Below are positions 24,180 to 32,087 of a stretch of DNA of 64,000 nucleotides, in pieces. Source of the DNA: JAKFWF01 sp031374115 (GTDB lineage Bacteria > Pseudomonadota > Alphaproteobacteria > Rhizobiales > Hyphomicrobiaceae). Position numbers and translations under genes: made by a program. The notes below the pieces were generated by a model that did not search any database, was not told the DNA's origin, and saw only the letters and a list, made by a program, of their open reading frames with translations. Location: positions 26,449 to 90,448 of the forward strand of contig JANMNO010000016.1 of NCBI GenBank assembly GCA_031374115.1, read 5' to 3'. Positions within the stretch are counted from its first letter, which is position 1. Each line of letters opens with the position of its first letter.

Positions 24180-24425
24180 ATGCTGCGGGTGAAACTCGGT
24201 GGACCGCTGATGTCGCAAGCCGGCGGCGTTACCGAGTTCGACGTCGAGGCATCGACCATTCGCGAGATGCTGACGAGACTAGGCGAGCTTTATCCAGGCC
24301 TGAAACCGGTGTTGGACCGCGGCGTTACCGTCGCAGTCAACGGCACCGTTTACCGCGGCGCATTTCTCACACCCATTCCGGATGGAGCCGAAGTTTTCAT
24401 TCTGCCGCCGCTGGTGGGCGGGTGA
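24180..24425 (+). CDS. MoaD/ThiS family sulfur-carrier-like protein
   Basis: An 81-residue beta-grasp protein. It ends in LPPLVGG, the C-terminal di-glycine that is adenylated and thiocarboxylated in MoaD and ThiS. The middle holds GVTVAVNGTVYRGAFLTPI followed by DGAEVFILP, the usual MoaD hydrophobic strand. It lies 4 bases after the molybdenum hydroxylase gene, so the two are translationally coupled. A dedicated sulfur carrier for the molybdenum cofactor of its neighbour is the likely role; a housekeeping MoaD is the alternative. Confidence 0.85.
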   Translation: MLRVKLGGPLMSQAGGVTEFDVEASTIREMLTRLGELYPGLKPVLDRGVTVAVNGTVYRGAFLTPIPDGAEVFILPPLVGG

Positions 24426-24446
24426 TCGCCGCAAACGGAGGATGCA

Positions 24447-25190
24447 ATGCCCGGACGGTTACGAATTGGCATCGGCGGCTGGACGTTCGAACCGTGGCGC
24501 GGTGTGTTCTACCCTGAGAACCTGGCGCAAAAGCGCGAGCTGGAATTTGCCTCGCGCGCCCTCACGTCGATCGAAATCAACGGCACGTATTACTCGACCT
24601 TCAAGCCCGACAGCTGGCGCAAGTGGCGAGACGAAACGCCGGATGATTTCGTCTTCTCGGTGAAGGCGTCGCGCTATTGCACGAATCGCAAAGTTCTGGC
24701 CGAAGCTGGTCCCTCGATCGAGCGGTTCATCGCGCAGGGTTTGACGGAATTGGGACCTAAGCTCGGGCCGATCAACTGGCAGTTCATGGCCACGAAGAAG
24801 TTCGACAAGCAGGATTTCGGTGCGTTTCTGAAGCTGCTACCTAAGAGTGCGGATGGCATCGCCTTGCGTCACGCCATCGAGGTTCGAAACGACAGTTTCG
24901 CCACTACGGAGTTTCATGACTTGGCACGCGCGCACAACGTTGCCATCGTTTATGCCAAGGACGACGAATTCCCCGAGATCGATCAGCCGACCGCCGATTT
25001 CACCTACGCCCGGCTGATGTCGGCGCAAGAAGAATTGCAAACCGGCGTCACCGATCAAGAGCTGAACAGCTTCGCAAGCCAGGTACGTGCATGGTCCAAG
25101 CGCGGCGATGTCTTCGTCTATTTCATCTCAGGCGCGAAGGTGCGCAACCCGGCAGCCGCCCAGGCGCTGATCAAAAAGCTGAAGTCCTAG
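24447..25190 (+). CDS. DUF72 (YecE-like) family protein
   Basis: A 247-residue TIM-barrel-like DUF72 protein. The signature start IGIGGWTFEPWRGVFYPENL, the segment EINGTYYSTFKPDSWRKW, the conserved DDFVFSVKASRYCTN and GPINWQFMATKKFD are all typical of the family. The C-terminal segment FVYFISGAKVRNPAAAQAL is also conserved. Biochemical function is not established for the family. It is 21 bases after the MoaD-like gene on the same strand and may share its transcript. ATG 24447. Confidence 0.92.
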   Translation: MPGRLRIGIGGWTFEPWRGVFYPENLAQKRELEFASRALTSIEINGTYYSTFKPDSWRKWRDETPDDFVFSVKASRYCTNRKVLAEAGPSIERFIAQGLTELGPKLGPINWQFMATKKFDKQDFGAFLKLLPKSADGIALRHAIEVRNDSFATTEFHDLARAHNVAIVYAKDDEFPEIDQPTADFTYARLMSAQEELQTGVTDQELNSFASQVRAWSKRGDVFVYFISGAKVRNPAAAQALIKKLKS

Positions 25191-25203
25191 ACGGCGCGAC
25201 GCA

Positions 25204-26823
25204 TCACGGGCGCGTTGGCGCCAAAAACTGCCACGGCTCGGTTTCGCTCGCGATGTCGGTGACGACCTCGATCAGCGCCGGCGCGTTGGCAGCTAGCGCC
25301 TCGGTCAGCGCGACCTTCAAGCCTTTCGCGTCGTTCACCTTCCACGACGGCACGCCGAAGCTGCGGGCGAACATCTGGAAGTCCGGATTGCGCAGCGCGG
25401 AGCCTGCATCGCGGCCCTCGTACATGCGCCTCTGATCGCGCAGCACGTTGCCATAGGACGAGTTGTTGAACAGGATCGTGACAAGGTTGATGCCGTGCTG
25501 CACGGCGGTCGCCAACTCGGTGCCACCGAACAGGAAGCCGCCATCGCCGGTCAGTGCCACCACCGGGCGGTCCGGATGCGCGACCTTGACGCCGAGCGCC
25601 ATCGGGAAACCGGCGCCAAGTGTGCCGGAAAACCCGGACGTAACGAGCGAACGCGGTGTGTGGAACGGAAATCCGATCCAAGACACATAGGCCGTCTGGG
25701 TCATCTCATCGCACAGAATGCCGTTCTCGGGCAGCACATCGCGGATGACTTCGAGGAATGACATTTGTGGTTGCAGTTTGCGCACTGCCTCGGTTCCGGC
25801 AACCTTGGTTGCGGCGACCACTTGCAGCCGTTCCGCATTTGGTTTTGACGTGATCTTGGGCGTCAGGCTGCGTGCGGCATCGGCGGTGTCGGCGACGATG
25901 CCGATGTCGACCTTCAAGCGGCGCATCTCGGATGGATCGATATCGATGCGGGCGACTTTCAGTCCGGGAGGATGGGCGCCCCAGCGGCTCATCGGCGTAT
26001 CCAACCGGGTGCCGAAACCGATCAGCAAATCCGTCGTCGGCCACAGCTTGTAGCCTGGTGCCACGTTAAGGCACAGGGGATGGCGATCATCGAGAATGCC
26101 CTTGCCCGTGCGATACGACAGCACCGGACAACCGATGCGTTCGGCCAGCGCCAGGATCTCCGGCGCGGCGTGCAGCGCGCCGCTGCCAACCCACATCATC
26201 GGCGCCTTCGCCTTGTTGATCAGGGCCGCGAGGGCATCGATCTTTTCGGCGTCCGGCACCGGGTTTGGCGCGAGCGGAAGCGGCTCTTGCGGCGTCACGT
26301 CAGCCGACGCCGAGAACTGATCCCATGGCATTTCGAGCGCCACCGGACCGGGCCGGCCCGACTGCATCTCCTGGAACGCGCGGGCGACGAGGTAAGGCGC
26401 CTGCGTTGGATGTTCGATGCGATCGGCCCATTTCACGAAGCTGCGCAATGTCGCGAGCTGATCGGGCATCTCATGCAATTGCCCGCGACCTTGGCCGATC
26501 AGATGGCTCGGCACTTGCCCGGTCAGGCACAGCACCGGCGCGTTGAGGCCCCAGGCGGTGACGAGGGCCGCAGAAGTATTCATGACGCCGGGCCCCGGCA
26601 CCACGGTGTATGCCGCCGGCCGGCCGGTCGAATAGGCATAGCCCAGCGCCATGTAGGCCGTCGTCTGCTCGTGGCGCGCGTTGATCAATCGCAACCGGTT
26701 CTTATTGCGCGCGAAGGCGTCGAACAGCCCGTACACCTGCACCCCCGGCAGCCCGAAAATCGTATCGATGCCGTGCCGCAAAAGGCTGTCGACAATTGCT
26801 TCGCCACCGGTCATGCGCGTCAT
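25204..26823 (-). CDS. Thiamine-diphosphate enzyme, acetolactate-synthase-like
   Basis: A 539-residue ThDP-dependent decarboxylase/carboligase. The N-terminal PYR domain has the catalytic Glu in NARHEQTTAYMALGYAYSTG. The central domain binds a nucleotide-like cofactor. The C-terminal PP domain carries the ThDP motif GDGGFLFGGTELATA ending in NN. Close relatives include acetolactate synthase, benzoylformate decarboxylase and related catabolic enzymes; no acetolactate-synthase small subunit is nearby, so the biosynthetic role is doubtful. The ATG at 26821-26823 has AAGGA upstream on its strand; an ATG six codons earlier lacks a ribosome-binding site. Confidence 0.85.
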   Translation of the reverse strand: MTRMTGGEAIVDSLLRHGIDTIFGLPGVQVYGLFDAFARNKNRLRLINARHEQTTAYMALGYAYSTGRPAAYTVVPGPGVMNTSAALVTAWGLNAPVLCLTGQVPSHLIGQGRGQLHEMPDQLATLRSFVKWADRIEHPTQAPYLVARAFQEMQSGRPGPVALEMPWDQFSASADVTPQEPLPLAPNPVPDAEKIDALAALINKAKAPMMWVGSGALHAAPEILALAERIGCPVLSYRTGKGILDDRHPLCLNVAPGYKLWPTTDLLIGFGTRLDTPMSRWGAHPPGLKVARIDIDPSEMRRLKVDIGIVADTADAARSLTPKITSKPNAERLQVVAATKVAGTEAVRKLQPQMSFLEVIRDVLPENGILCDEMTQTAYVSWIGFPFHTPRSLVTSGFSGTLGAGFPMALGVKVAHPDRPVVALTGDGGFLFGGTELATAVQHGINLVTILFNNSSYGNVLRDQRRMYEGRDAGSALRNPDFQMFARSFGVPSWKVNDAKGLKVALTEALAANAPALIEVVTDIASETEPWQFLAPTRP

Positions 26824-27532
26824 TTTGTGGGGGTCCTTCATCGGCAAGACCGAGAAGCTGGCACGGCAGGCGAGAGGAGGCAAGATGCGGAGGTGGCATG
26901 GTCGGCATGCAGGTGTCGACACCGCATCGACCTGACTGGGACGACACGCTGGGACGACACCGGCCGCATCAAGTCTCAGATAAACTTTCCGCGCCTCGCC
27001 GCGGTCCGGCACGCCCTCTAAGCCAGAACTCAGAACCCGTCGCCGTCGTCGATCTCAATGAATAGTGAGAGAAGCCGGCTTGTCTGCCCGACCCCTTTCG
27101 GTGGTGCTCTCTAACCATGCGATGAGACTAGGGCTAAGTCGCGACCGTCTACAAGACCGCGAGCGGTCACGACAGAGCTGTAGCAGGCGGACTTATCCCG
27201 CGCTTTCGCAGTAACGTTGCTCACCGGCTGGCTAACGACGTCGGACTGGGCGCTTGCACCTCTGCCGCAGCTCGGCCAGCCGATGTCGGGCGACCCGCAA
27301 CGTGAAGCGCTGGCGCGATGCCTCGATGGCGCTTCGCTGGGCCCCCCGCAGGCATGAGGGAGGCGAGGCCCTCCTCCGGCGAATGAAGGCGCATCGGCAG
27401 TTGCCGGCTCTCTTCCTTGCAGAGCATCAGGCACGCCAAGCCGAGAAGCCATGCTTGCCCGTCGGCAAGCTGATGCATACTCTAACATGCAGGCAACAGC
27501 CATGCCTAGAAGCTCAACCGGGACTTATCCCT
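26824..27532. other. 709-base intergenic region without supported genes
   Basis: Frames of 70-150 codons exist on both strands (for example 27111-27503 minus) but are rich in Arg, Ala, Ser and Pro and carry no recognisable domain. The stretch separates the ThDP enzyme from the dioxygenase, both of which start from it, so it must contain both promoters. It may also include decayed coding sequence. I see no clear repeat or terminator. Confidence 0.35.
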
Positions 27533-28423
27533 ATGGTACAGGCAATAGTCGGAAAATTGCCGGCGGCGGCAGCTGTAGTCGAAGGCCCATATCGCAAGAT
27601 AACAGTGCGTCAGCTATGTGGCGCTGCGGGGGCCGAGATCGACGGCGTGGACCTAGCCAAGCCGCTCGAAAAGGACACGATCGCGGAGATCCGGCAGGCC
27701 TTTCTCGCCAATTGCGTCCTTGCCTTTCGCGGCCAGAACTTGTCGCCTGCGCAACAAATCGCGTTCACTGAGATCTTCGGCAAAGTCGAGCAGCATCCCC
27801 TGTATCGCACGAACAGCATCGAGGGCCACCCCGAGATCCTCGTCCTTGAGCATAAGGCGGGGCAGTACATCAACGGCAAGAACGACATCTGGCATGCGGA
27901 CATCACGTTCAACGAATGCCCGCCGCTCGGAAGCGTGCTGCACTGCCATGCAGCCTGGGAAGGCTACTCCGACACTATGTTTGCCAACCAATACAGGGCC
28001 TACGAGGCACTCTCCGAGCCGCTAAGGCGCATGCTCGACGGCCTTAAGGCCGAGCACTCGGCTGAGATATTGCAAAGCAGAAACAATGCGCAGTCCTATA
28101 ACAAGCCAATCAAGGAAATCGGGCCTCCGGTCATCCATCCGGTGGTCCGTACGCATCCCGAGTCGGGTCGCAAGACGCTATTCGTCAATCCGGTGTACTC
28201 GAGCCGTATCGTTGGGCTCAGCGAAGAGGAGAGTCGGTGGCTGCTCGACTTCCTATTCGCTCATTCAGTGCGCCCCGACTTCGTCTACCGTCACCGCTGG
28301 CGCGTGGGGGACGTGGTCATGTTCGACAACCGCTGCCTGCAGCACTACGTGGTGCCCGACCACCCCCACGACATGCACCGGCTCATGCACCGCACGACTG
28401 CAGCGGGTGACAGGCCATATTGA
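27533..28423 (+). CDS. TauD/TfdA family alpha-ketoglutarate-dependent dioxygenase
   Basis: A 296-residue non-heme Fe(II) dioxygenase. The metal motif HxD is His and Asp of WHADITF, and the distal His and 2-oxoglutarate-binding Arg lie near the C-terminus in HDMHRLMHRTT. The segment FRGQNLSPAQQIAFTEIFG is the typical N-terminal signature of TfdA/TauD proteins. It oxidises an unknown substrate with 2-oxoglutarate. The open frame runs upstream to 27254, but ATG 27533 gives a family-sized protein; the ribosome-binding site is weak. The AMP-ligase gene follows about 200 bases downstream. Confidence 0.86.
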   Translation: MVQAIVGKLPAAAAVVEGPYRKITVRQLCGAAGAEIDGVDLAKPLEKDTIAEIRQAFLANCVLAFRGQNLSPAQQIAFTEIFGKVEQHPLYRTNSIEGHPEILVLEHKAGQYINGKNDIWHADITFNECPPLGSVLHCHAAWEGYSDTMFANQYRAYEALSEPLRRMLDGLKAEHSAEILQSRNNAQSYNKPIKEIGPPVIHPVVRTHPESGRKTLFVNPVYSSRIVGLSEEESRWLLDFLFAHSVRPDFVYRHRWRVGDVVMFDNRCLQHYVVPDHPHDMHRLMHRTTAAGDRPY

Positions 28424-28619
28424 ACACGCGCCGGAGCCCCCAGATACCGCCCCGATCGAAAGCTCCCCGCGGATGGATTTTGCAAACCGCTTTGAGGCAT
28501 GGGGCAAAGCTGTGTTTGTGCGCTTGGGCCAGTAATCGGCTCCGGCGAGCAGCGTATTGCAGAGGCCGAAGCTGTAGGTACGAGGAAGCCACTGAAAACT
28601 GGGCGATCAAGAGGTGGTC

Positions 28620-30197
28620 ATGGACGGCGGTCCGGAATTTCCATGGGGGCGAAACGACCTCGTAATCAGTGCACTGCTGGATCGCCGGGCGGCAGAGGAT
28701 CCCGACTTCGTGTTCGCCCGAATCGGTGAGCGCACCGTCAGCGTGGGCGCACTTGCGTCGGCCATGAACCAGGCGGCGAACGGTTTCGCAGCCTTCGGCA
28801 TACGGCGCGGTGATCGCGTACCGGTGATGCTCGCCAACCATCTCGACCATGTCGTCACCTTCTTCGCACTACTGAAGCTCGGTGCTTGCATGGTGCCGGT
28901 CAACGTGCATCTGCGCGGCGAAGGCCTGAGCTTCATCCTGGAGCAATCCCAGGCGCGGTTCCTGATCATCGACGGAAGCTTCGCGGAAGCCGTCGATCCG
29001 CTGCTAGCGAGCCTCGCTCCTGCTACTCCAATCTGGCGTGACAGGCCGGGCGTCGGCGTGGACCTGTCGGACATACTGCACCATTGCGATCAAACGGAGC
29101 GACCCTCCTGTGTCGAGCCCGACGACATCGTCACGATCAGCTTCACGTCGGGAACGACGGGACTGCCCAAGGGCGTCATGGTGACGGATCGCATGTTGCG
29201 TTGCTGCGGGCATGCCGCCTCGCGCCTCACGGACCTTAGGCCCGGCGACATCTTCTACTCGTGGGAGCCGCTCTATCACATAGGCGGCAGCGAGGTGCTC
29301 GTGATGGGGGTGCAGAACCCGATCACCCTCGCGATGGTCGAGCACTTCAGCGTATCGCGCTTCTGGCGCGATACGCGCGCGTTCGGCGCCACCCACATCC
29401 ATTTCCTCGGTGGCGTGCTGGGCTTGCTGCTCAAGGAGCCGTCGCGCGGCGACGACCGCGAGCATCCCGTGCGCTTTGCCTGGGGCGGCGGCTGCCCGGT
29501 CGACGTGTGGCGAGCGTTCGAGGAGCGGTTCGGCGTTCCTATCCGCGAATGCTACGGCATGACCGAGGCCTCGAGCTTCACCACGCAGAACCGTGACGGC
29601 AAGGTCGGCTCGGTCGGCAAGCCGATGCCTTGGTACGAGGTCCGCATCGTCGACGACGCGGGACGCGCTTTGGCCGCGGGCCAGCGCGGGGAGATTCATG
29701 TGCGCGAAAAAGTTCCAGGGCTTATCACCAAGGGATATTTCAACAACACCGAGGCGACCGCTGCCATTTTGCGTGACGGCTGGCTGTTGACCGGCGACGT
29801 CGGCTATTTTGACGAGGAGGGCGATTTCTATTTCGTCGGCCGCAAGAAGGACAGCATCCGCCGTCGCGGAGAGAACATCACCGCTTTCGAGGTCGAGCGG
29901 ATCGCCAACGAGCATCCGGCCGTGGCGGAGAGCGCAGTCGTGGGTGTGCGCAACGAGATCAGCGACGAGGACGTCAAAATCTTCCTGCGGTTGAAGCCTG
30001 GTGCAAGCCTTGCGCCCCTAGACTTCATCCATTGGGCCGAGACGCGCATGGCTCGTTTCCAAGTGCCACGCTATATCGCCTTTGTCGCCGAGTTCACCAA
30101 GACCCCGACCGAGCGCATCCGCAAGGAGATGCTTGCCCGGGATTGCGCCGGCATCTTCGATCTCGATGCGACCGGCTACAAGCTGAAACGGAAGTGA
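28620..30197 (+). CDS. AMP-binding acyl-CoA/acid ligase (CaiC-like)
   Basis: A 525-residue adenylate-forming enzyme. The P-loop ISFTSGTTGLPKGVMV, the YGMTEAS motif, the hinge region WLLTGDVGYFDEEGDFYF with FVGRKKDSIRRRGENI, and the C-terminal segment TPTERIRKEML with its Lys are in family order and spacing. It activates a carboxylic acid as an adenylate, then usually the CoA thioester. The ATG at 28620 follows AAGAGGTGG; a GTG two codons upstream also exists. With the dioxygenase upstream and the class II aldolase downstream it suggests degradation of an organic acid. Confidence 0.9.
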   Translation: MDGGPEFPWGRNDLVISALLDRRAAEDPDFVFARIGERTVSVGALASAMNQAANGFAAFGIRRGDRVPVMLANHLDHVVTFFALLKLGACMVPVNVHLRGEGLSFILEQSQARFLIIDGSFAEAVDPLLASLAPATPIWRDRPGVGVDLSDILHHCDQTERPSCVEPDDIVTISFTSGTTGLPKGVMVTDRMLRCCGHAASRLTDLRPGDIFYSWEPLYHIGGSEVLVMGVQNPITLAMVEHFSVSRFWRDTRAFGATHIHFLGGVLGLLLKEPSRGDDREHPVRFAWGGGCPVDVWRAFEERFGVPIRECYGMTEASSFTTQNRDGKVGSVGKPMPWYEVRIVDDAGRALAAGQRGEIHVREKVPGLITKGYFNNTEATAAILRDGWLLTGDVGYFDEEGDFYFVGRKKDSIRRRGENITAFEVERIANEHPAVAESAVVGVRNEISDEDVKIFLRLKPGASLAPLDFIHWAETRMARFQVPRYIAFVAEFTKTPTERIRKEMLARDCAGIFDLDATGYKLKRK

Positions 30198-30205
30198 TCA
30201 GCCGA

Positions 30206-31249
30206 TCACCACAGCCAACGGCCGGTGTCCTCGAAAGTCCACACCTCCCCGGCACCATGCCGCTCGCGGCTCGAGCGGACGTGCCCGTTGAGTATCCGTG
30301 TGCTCGTAACCTGGAACTCGAACAAGACACCCCGCAACTCTTCCGAGGGCGTGGAAAAGGGCTTGAGGCCGACCAGCCGAAGCTGGCGCACCTTGGAACT
30401 TGGCTCCTGCCAGTCCGCCTCATGGCCAGAGCAGCGCAACAGCTCGGCGAAGAGACGGGCCACACCCTCGACCGATCGGTCCGCAATCGCGAGGTCGGAT
30501 GCAAGCTCGTGGGTATATTGTGACGCGACGACGCGCATGGCATGGGCGACCACTGCATGGGTCGGATGCTGGCCGATGAGCGCATAGAGCTGGTCGATCG
30601 TATCTTGCACATAGCCGCCCGCATAGTTGCGATTCGCCTTCAGCATCCGTGCCTCCGGCCAGAGCTTCGCGTCAAGCCTCGGGGCCTTCGTTGGGTCGAA
30701 TTCGGGGGTCGTCTCGCAGACTTCGAAACGTGCGCGCTCATAAGGCTCGAGATCCCTGTCATGCTCGATGAAATAGCCCTCGTCATAAGGGTCGCCTTCA
30801 TCGAGAAGTTTAGTGCACACCCAGCCAAGCCGCCGGCAGCCCATCAACTCGCCGTTACGAGGATGCCAGGTGGAAAAGACGGTGCGGCGCACGCCGAGGG
30901 GGAGAGCGGCCAGTGCTGTCCCCGGATAAGTCCAGGCCGGCGCCAGATAGCGAATCCAAACCTTGCGAGGGCCTTCCTCGATATACTCCAGGCCCAGTCC
31001 ACCCAGTGCGTTGCTGAAATAGTGATACTTGGCGGCGGCGACGGCCGGGGGATCGCTCGCAATCCCCAGCTTTTGCAGGCTCGCCACGAAGTACTTGTCC
31101 TGGTGGCTCCGCAGCAGCGCGGCCCAGAGCCGGTCGAGCATCCCGCCGCCGTGCGACCTCATCGTCGACAATAGCAGGGCTGAGAAGATGCGGTTCCACA
31201 ACTTGCTCGCTACGACGCAATCGCGGCGCAGGCGATCGAGTTCGGTCAT
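30206..31249 (-). CDS. Conserved-looking protein of unknown function
   Basis: A 347-residue protein I do not recognise. It has no signal peptide and no clear membrane helix. Aromatic and charged residues are frequent, with segments such as LGLEYIEEGPRKVWIRYLAP, a WHPRNGEL motif and two Cys-containing stretches (RRLGWVCTKL, RFEVCETTPEF). It is convergent with the AMP-ligase gene (8-base gap) and divergent from the class II aldolase gene (66-base gap), inside a catabolic cluster, which makes an enzymatic role plausible. Codon usage and composition look like those of its neighbours, so it appears genuine and not imported debris. Confidence 0.6.
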   Translation of the reverse strand: MTELDRLRRDCVVASKLWNRIFSALLLSTMRSHGGGMLDRLWAALLRSHQDKYFVASLQKLGIASDPPAVAAAKYHYFSNALGGLGLEYIEEGPRKVWIRYLAPAWTYPGTALAALPLGVRRTVFSTWHPRNGELMGCRRLGWVCTKLLDEGDPYDEGYFIEHDRDLEPYERARFEVCETTPEFDPTKAPRLDAKLWPEARMLKANRNYAGGYVQDTIDQLYALIGQHPTHAVVAHAMRVVASQYTHELASDLAIADRSVEGVARLFAELLRCSGHEADWQEPSSKVRQLRLVGLKPFSTPSEELRGVLFEFQVTSTRILNGHVRSSRERHGAGEVWTFEDTGRWLW

Positions 31250-31315
31250 GACCGTTTCCTCTCGAGCGGTGCCGTCGTAGGGTACTCAACTCCACGTCCA
31301 AAAAGGAGACTAGCG

Positions 31316-32056
31316 ATGCCCAGCAAGCGCGACAACCAGGAAGAGACGATACGGGCGCGAATAGACCTCGCAGCCGCGTTCCGGATGGCCGAGCGGCTCG
31401 ATCTCCACGAGGGCGTGTGCAACCACTTTTCGATGATGTTGCCGGAGCGCAAGTTCCTGATCAATCCGAAGGGGCTGCATTTTTCCCGCATCACGGCGAG
31501 CACCATCATCCTCATGGACGAGCAGGGCAATACGCTCGAGGGCAAAGGCCGGCCGCCGAAGACGGGTCATTCAATCCACACCCGCGTCCACATTCGCCAT
31601 CCCAGTGCGAAGGTCGTGTTGCATCTGCACGCTCCCTACACGACCGCGATCTGCGCAATCGACGGCGGGCGCCTCGAGATGTGCCATCAGAACTCCGCGC
31701 GCTTCTATAACGAGATCGCCTATGACGACGATTTCGGCGGCATTGCCGTCGACATCAACGAAGGCGATCGCATGGCCGAGGTGATGGGCGACAAGCGAAT
31801 CCTGTTCCTCTCAAACCATGGCGTCGTGGTGGTCGGCGACACCGTCGCCCAGGCCTTCGACGATTTCTACTATCTCGAGCGGGCGGCCCAGGTGCAGATC
31901 CTGGCCATGCAGACGGGCCGCCCCTTGAAGGTCATGAGCGAGGAGTTGGCGCGCATGACACACGACCAGTTTATGGGCTTCACCGCCAACGCGGAGCTCC
32001 ACTTCGACGCGCTGAAGGCGATGCTGGACGAGGAGGAGCCGTCCTACGCTTCCTGA
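31316..32056 (+). CDS. Class II aldolase/adducin family protein
   Basis: A 246-residue zinc-dependent aldolase/epimerase-like protein. Two metal His lie in KVVLHLHAPYTTAICAID and the third in FLSNHGVVVVGDTVAQAF, the usual triad of the family. The N-terminal segment ARIDLAAAFRMAERLDLHEG and FLINPKGLHFSRIT are also typical. Substrates range from fuculose phosphate to non-phosphorylated hydroxy acids, so it may cleave or decarboxylate an intermediate of the local pathway. ATG 31316 has AAAAAGGAG upstream. Confidence 0.87.
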   Translation: MPSKRDNQEETIRARIDLAAAFRMAERLDLHEGVCNHFSMMLPERKFLINPKGLHFSRITASTIILMDEQGNTLEGKGRPPKTGHSIHTRVHIRHPSAKVVLHLHAPYTTAICAIDGGRLEMCHQNSARFYNEIAYDDDFGGIAVDINEGDRMAEVMGDKRILFLSNHGVVVVGDTVAQAFDDFYYLERAAQVQILAMQTGRPLKVMSEELARMTHDQFMGFTANAELHFDALKAMLDEEEPSYAS

Positions 32057-32087
32057 CCCGGAAGCCGGCGCAGGGCCACCGCGCCGT

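Noticed and set aside
27111..27503. 130-codon minus-strand ORF
   Set aside because: Arg/Ser/Ala-rich with no domain and no ribosome-binding site; the parallel plus-strand frame is the non-homologous extension of the dioxygenase frame.
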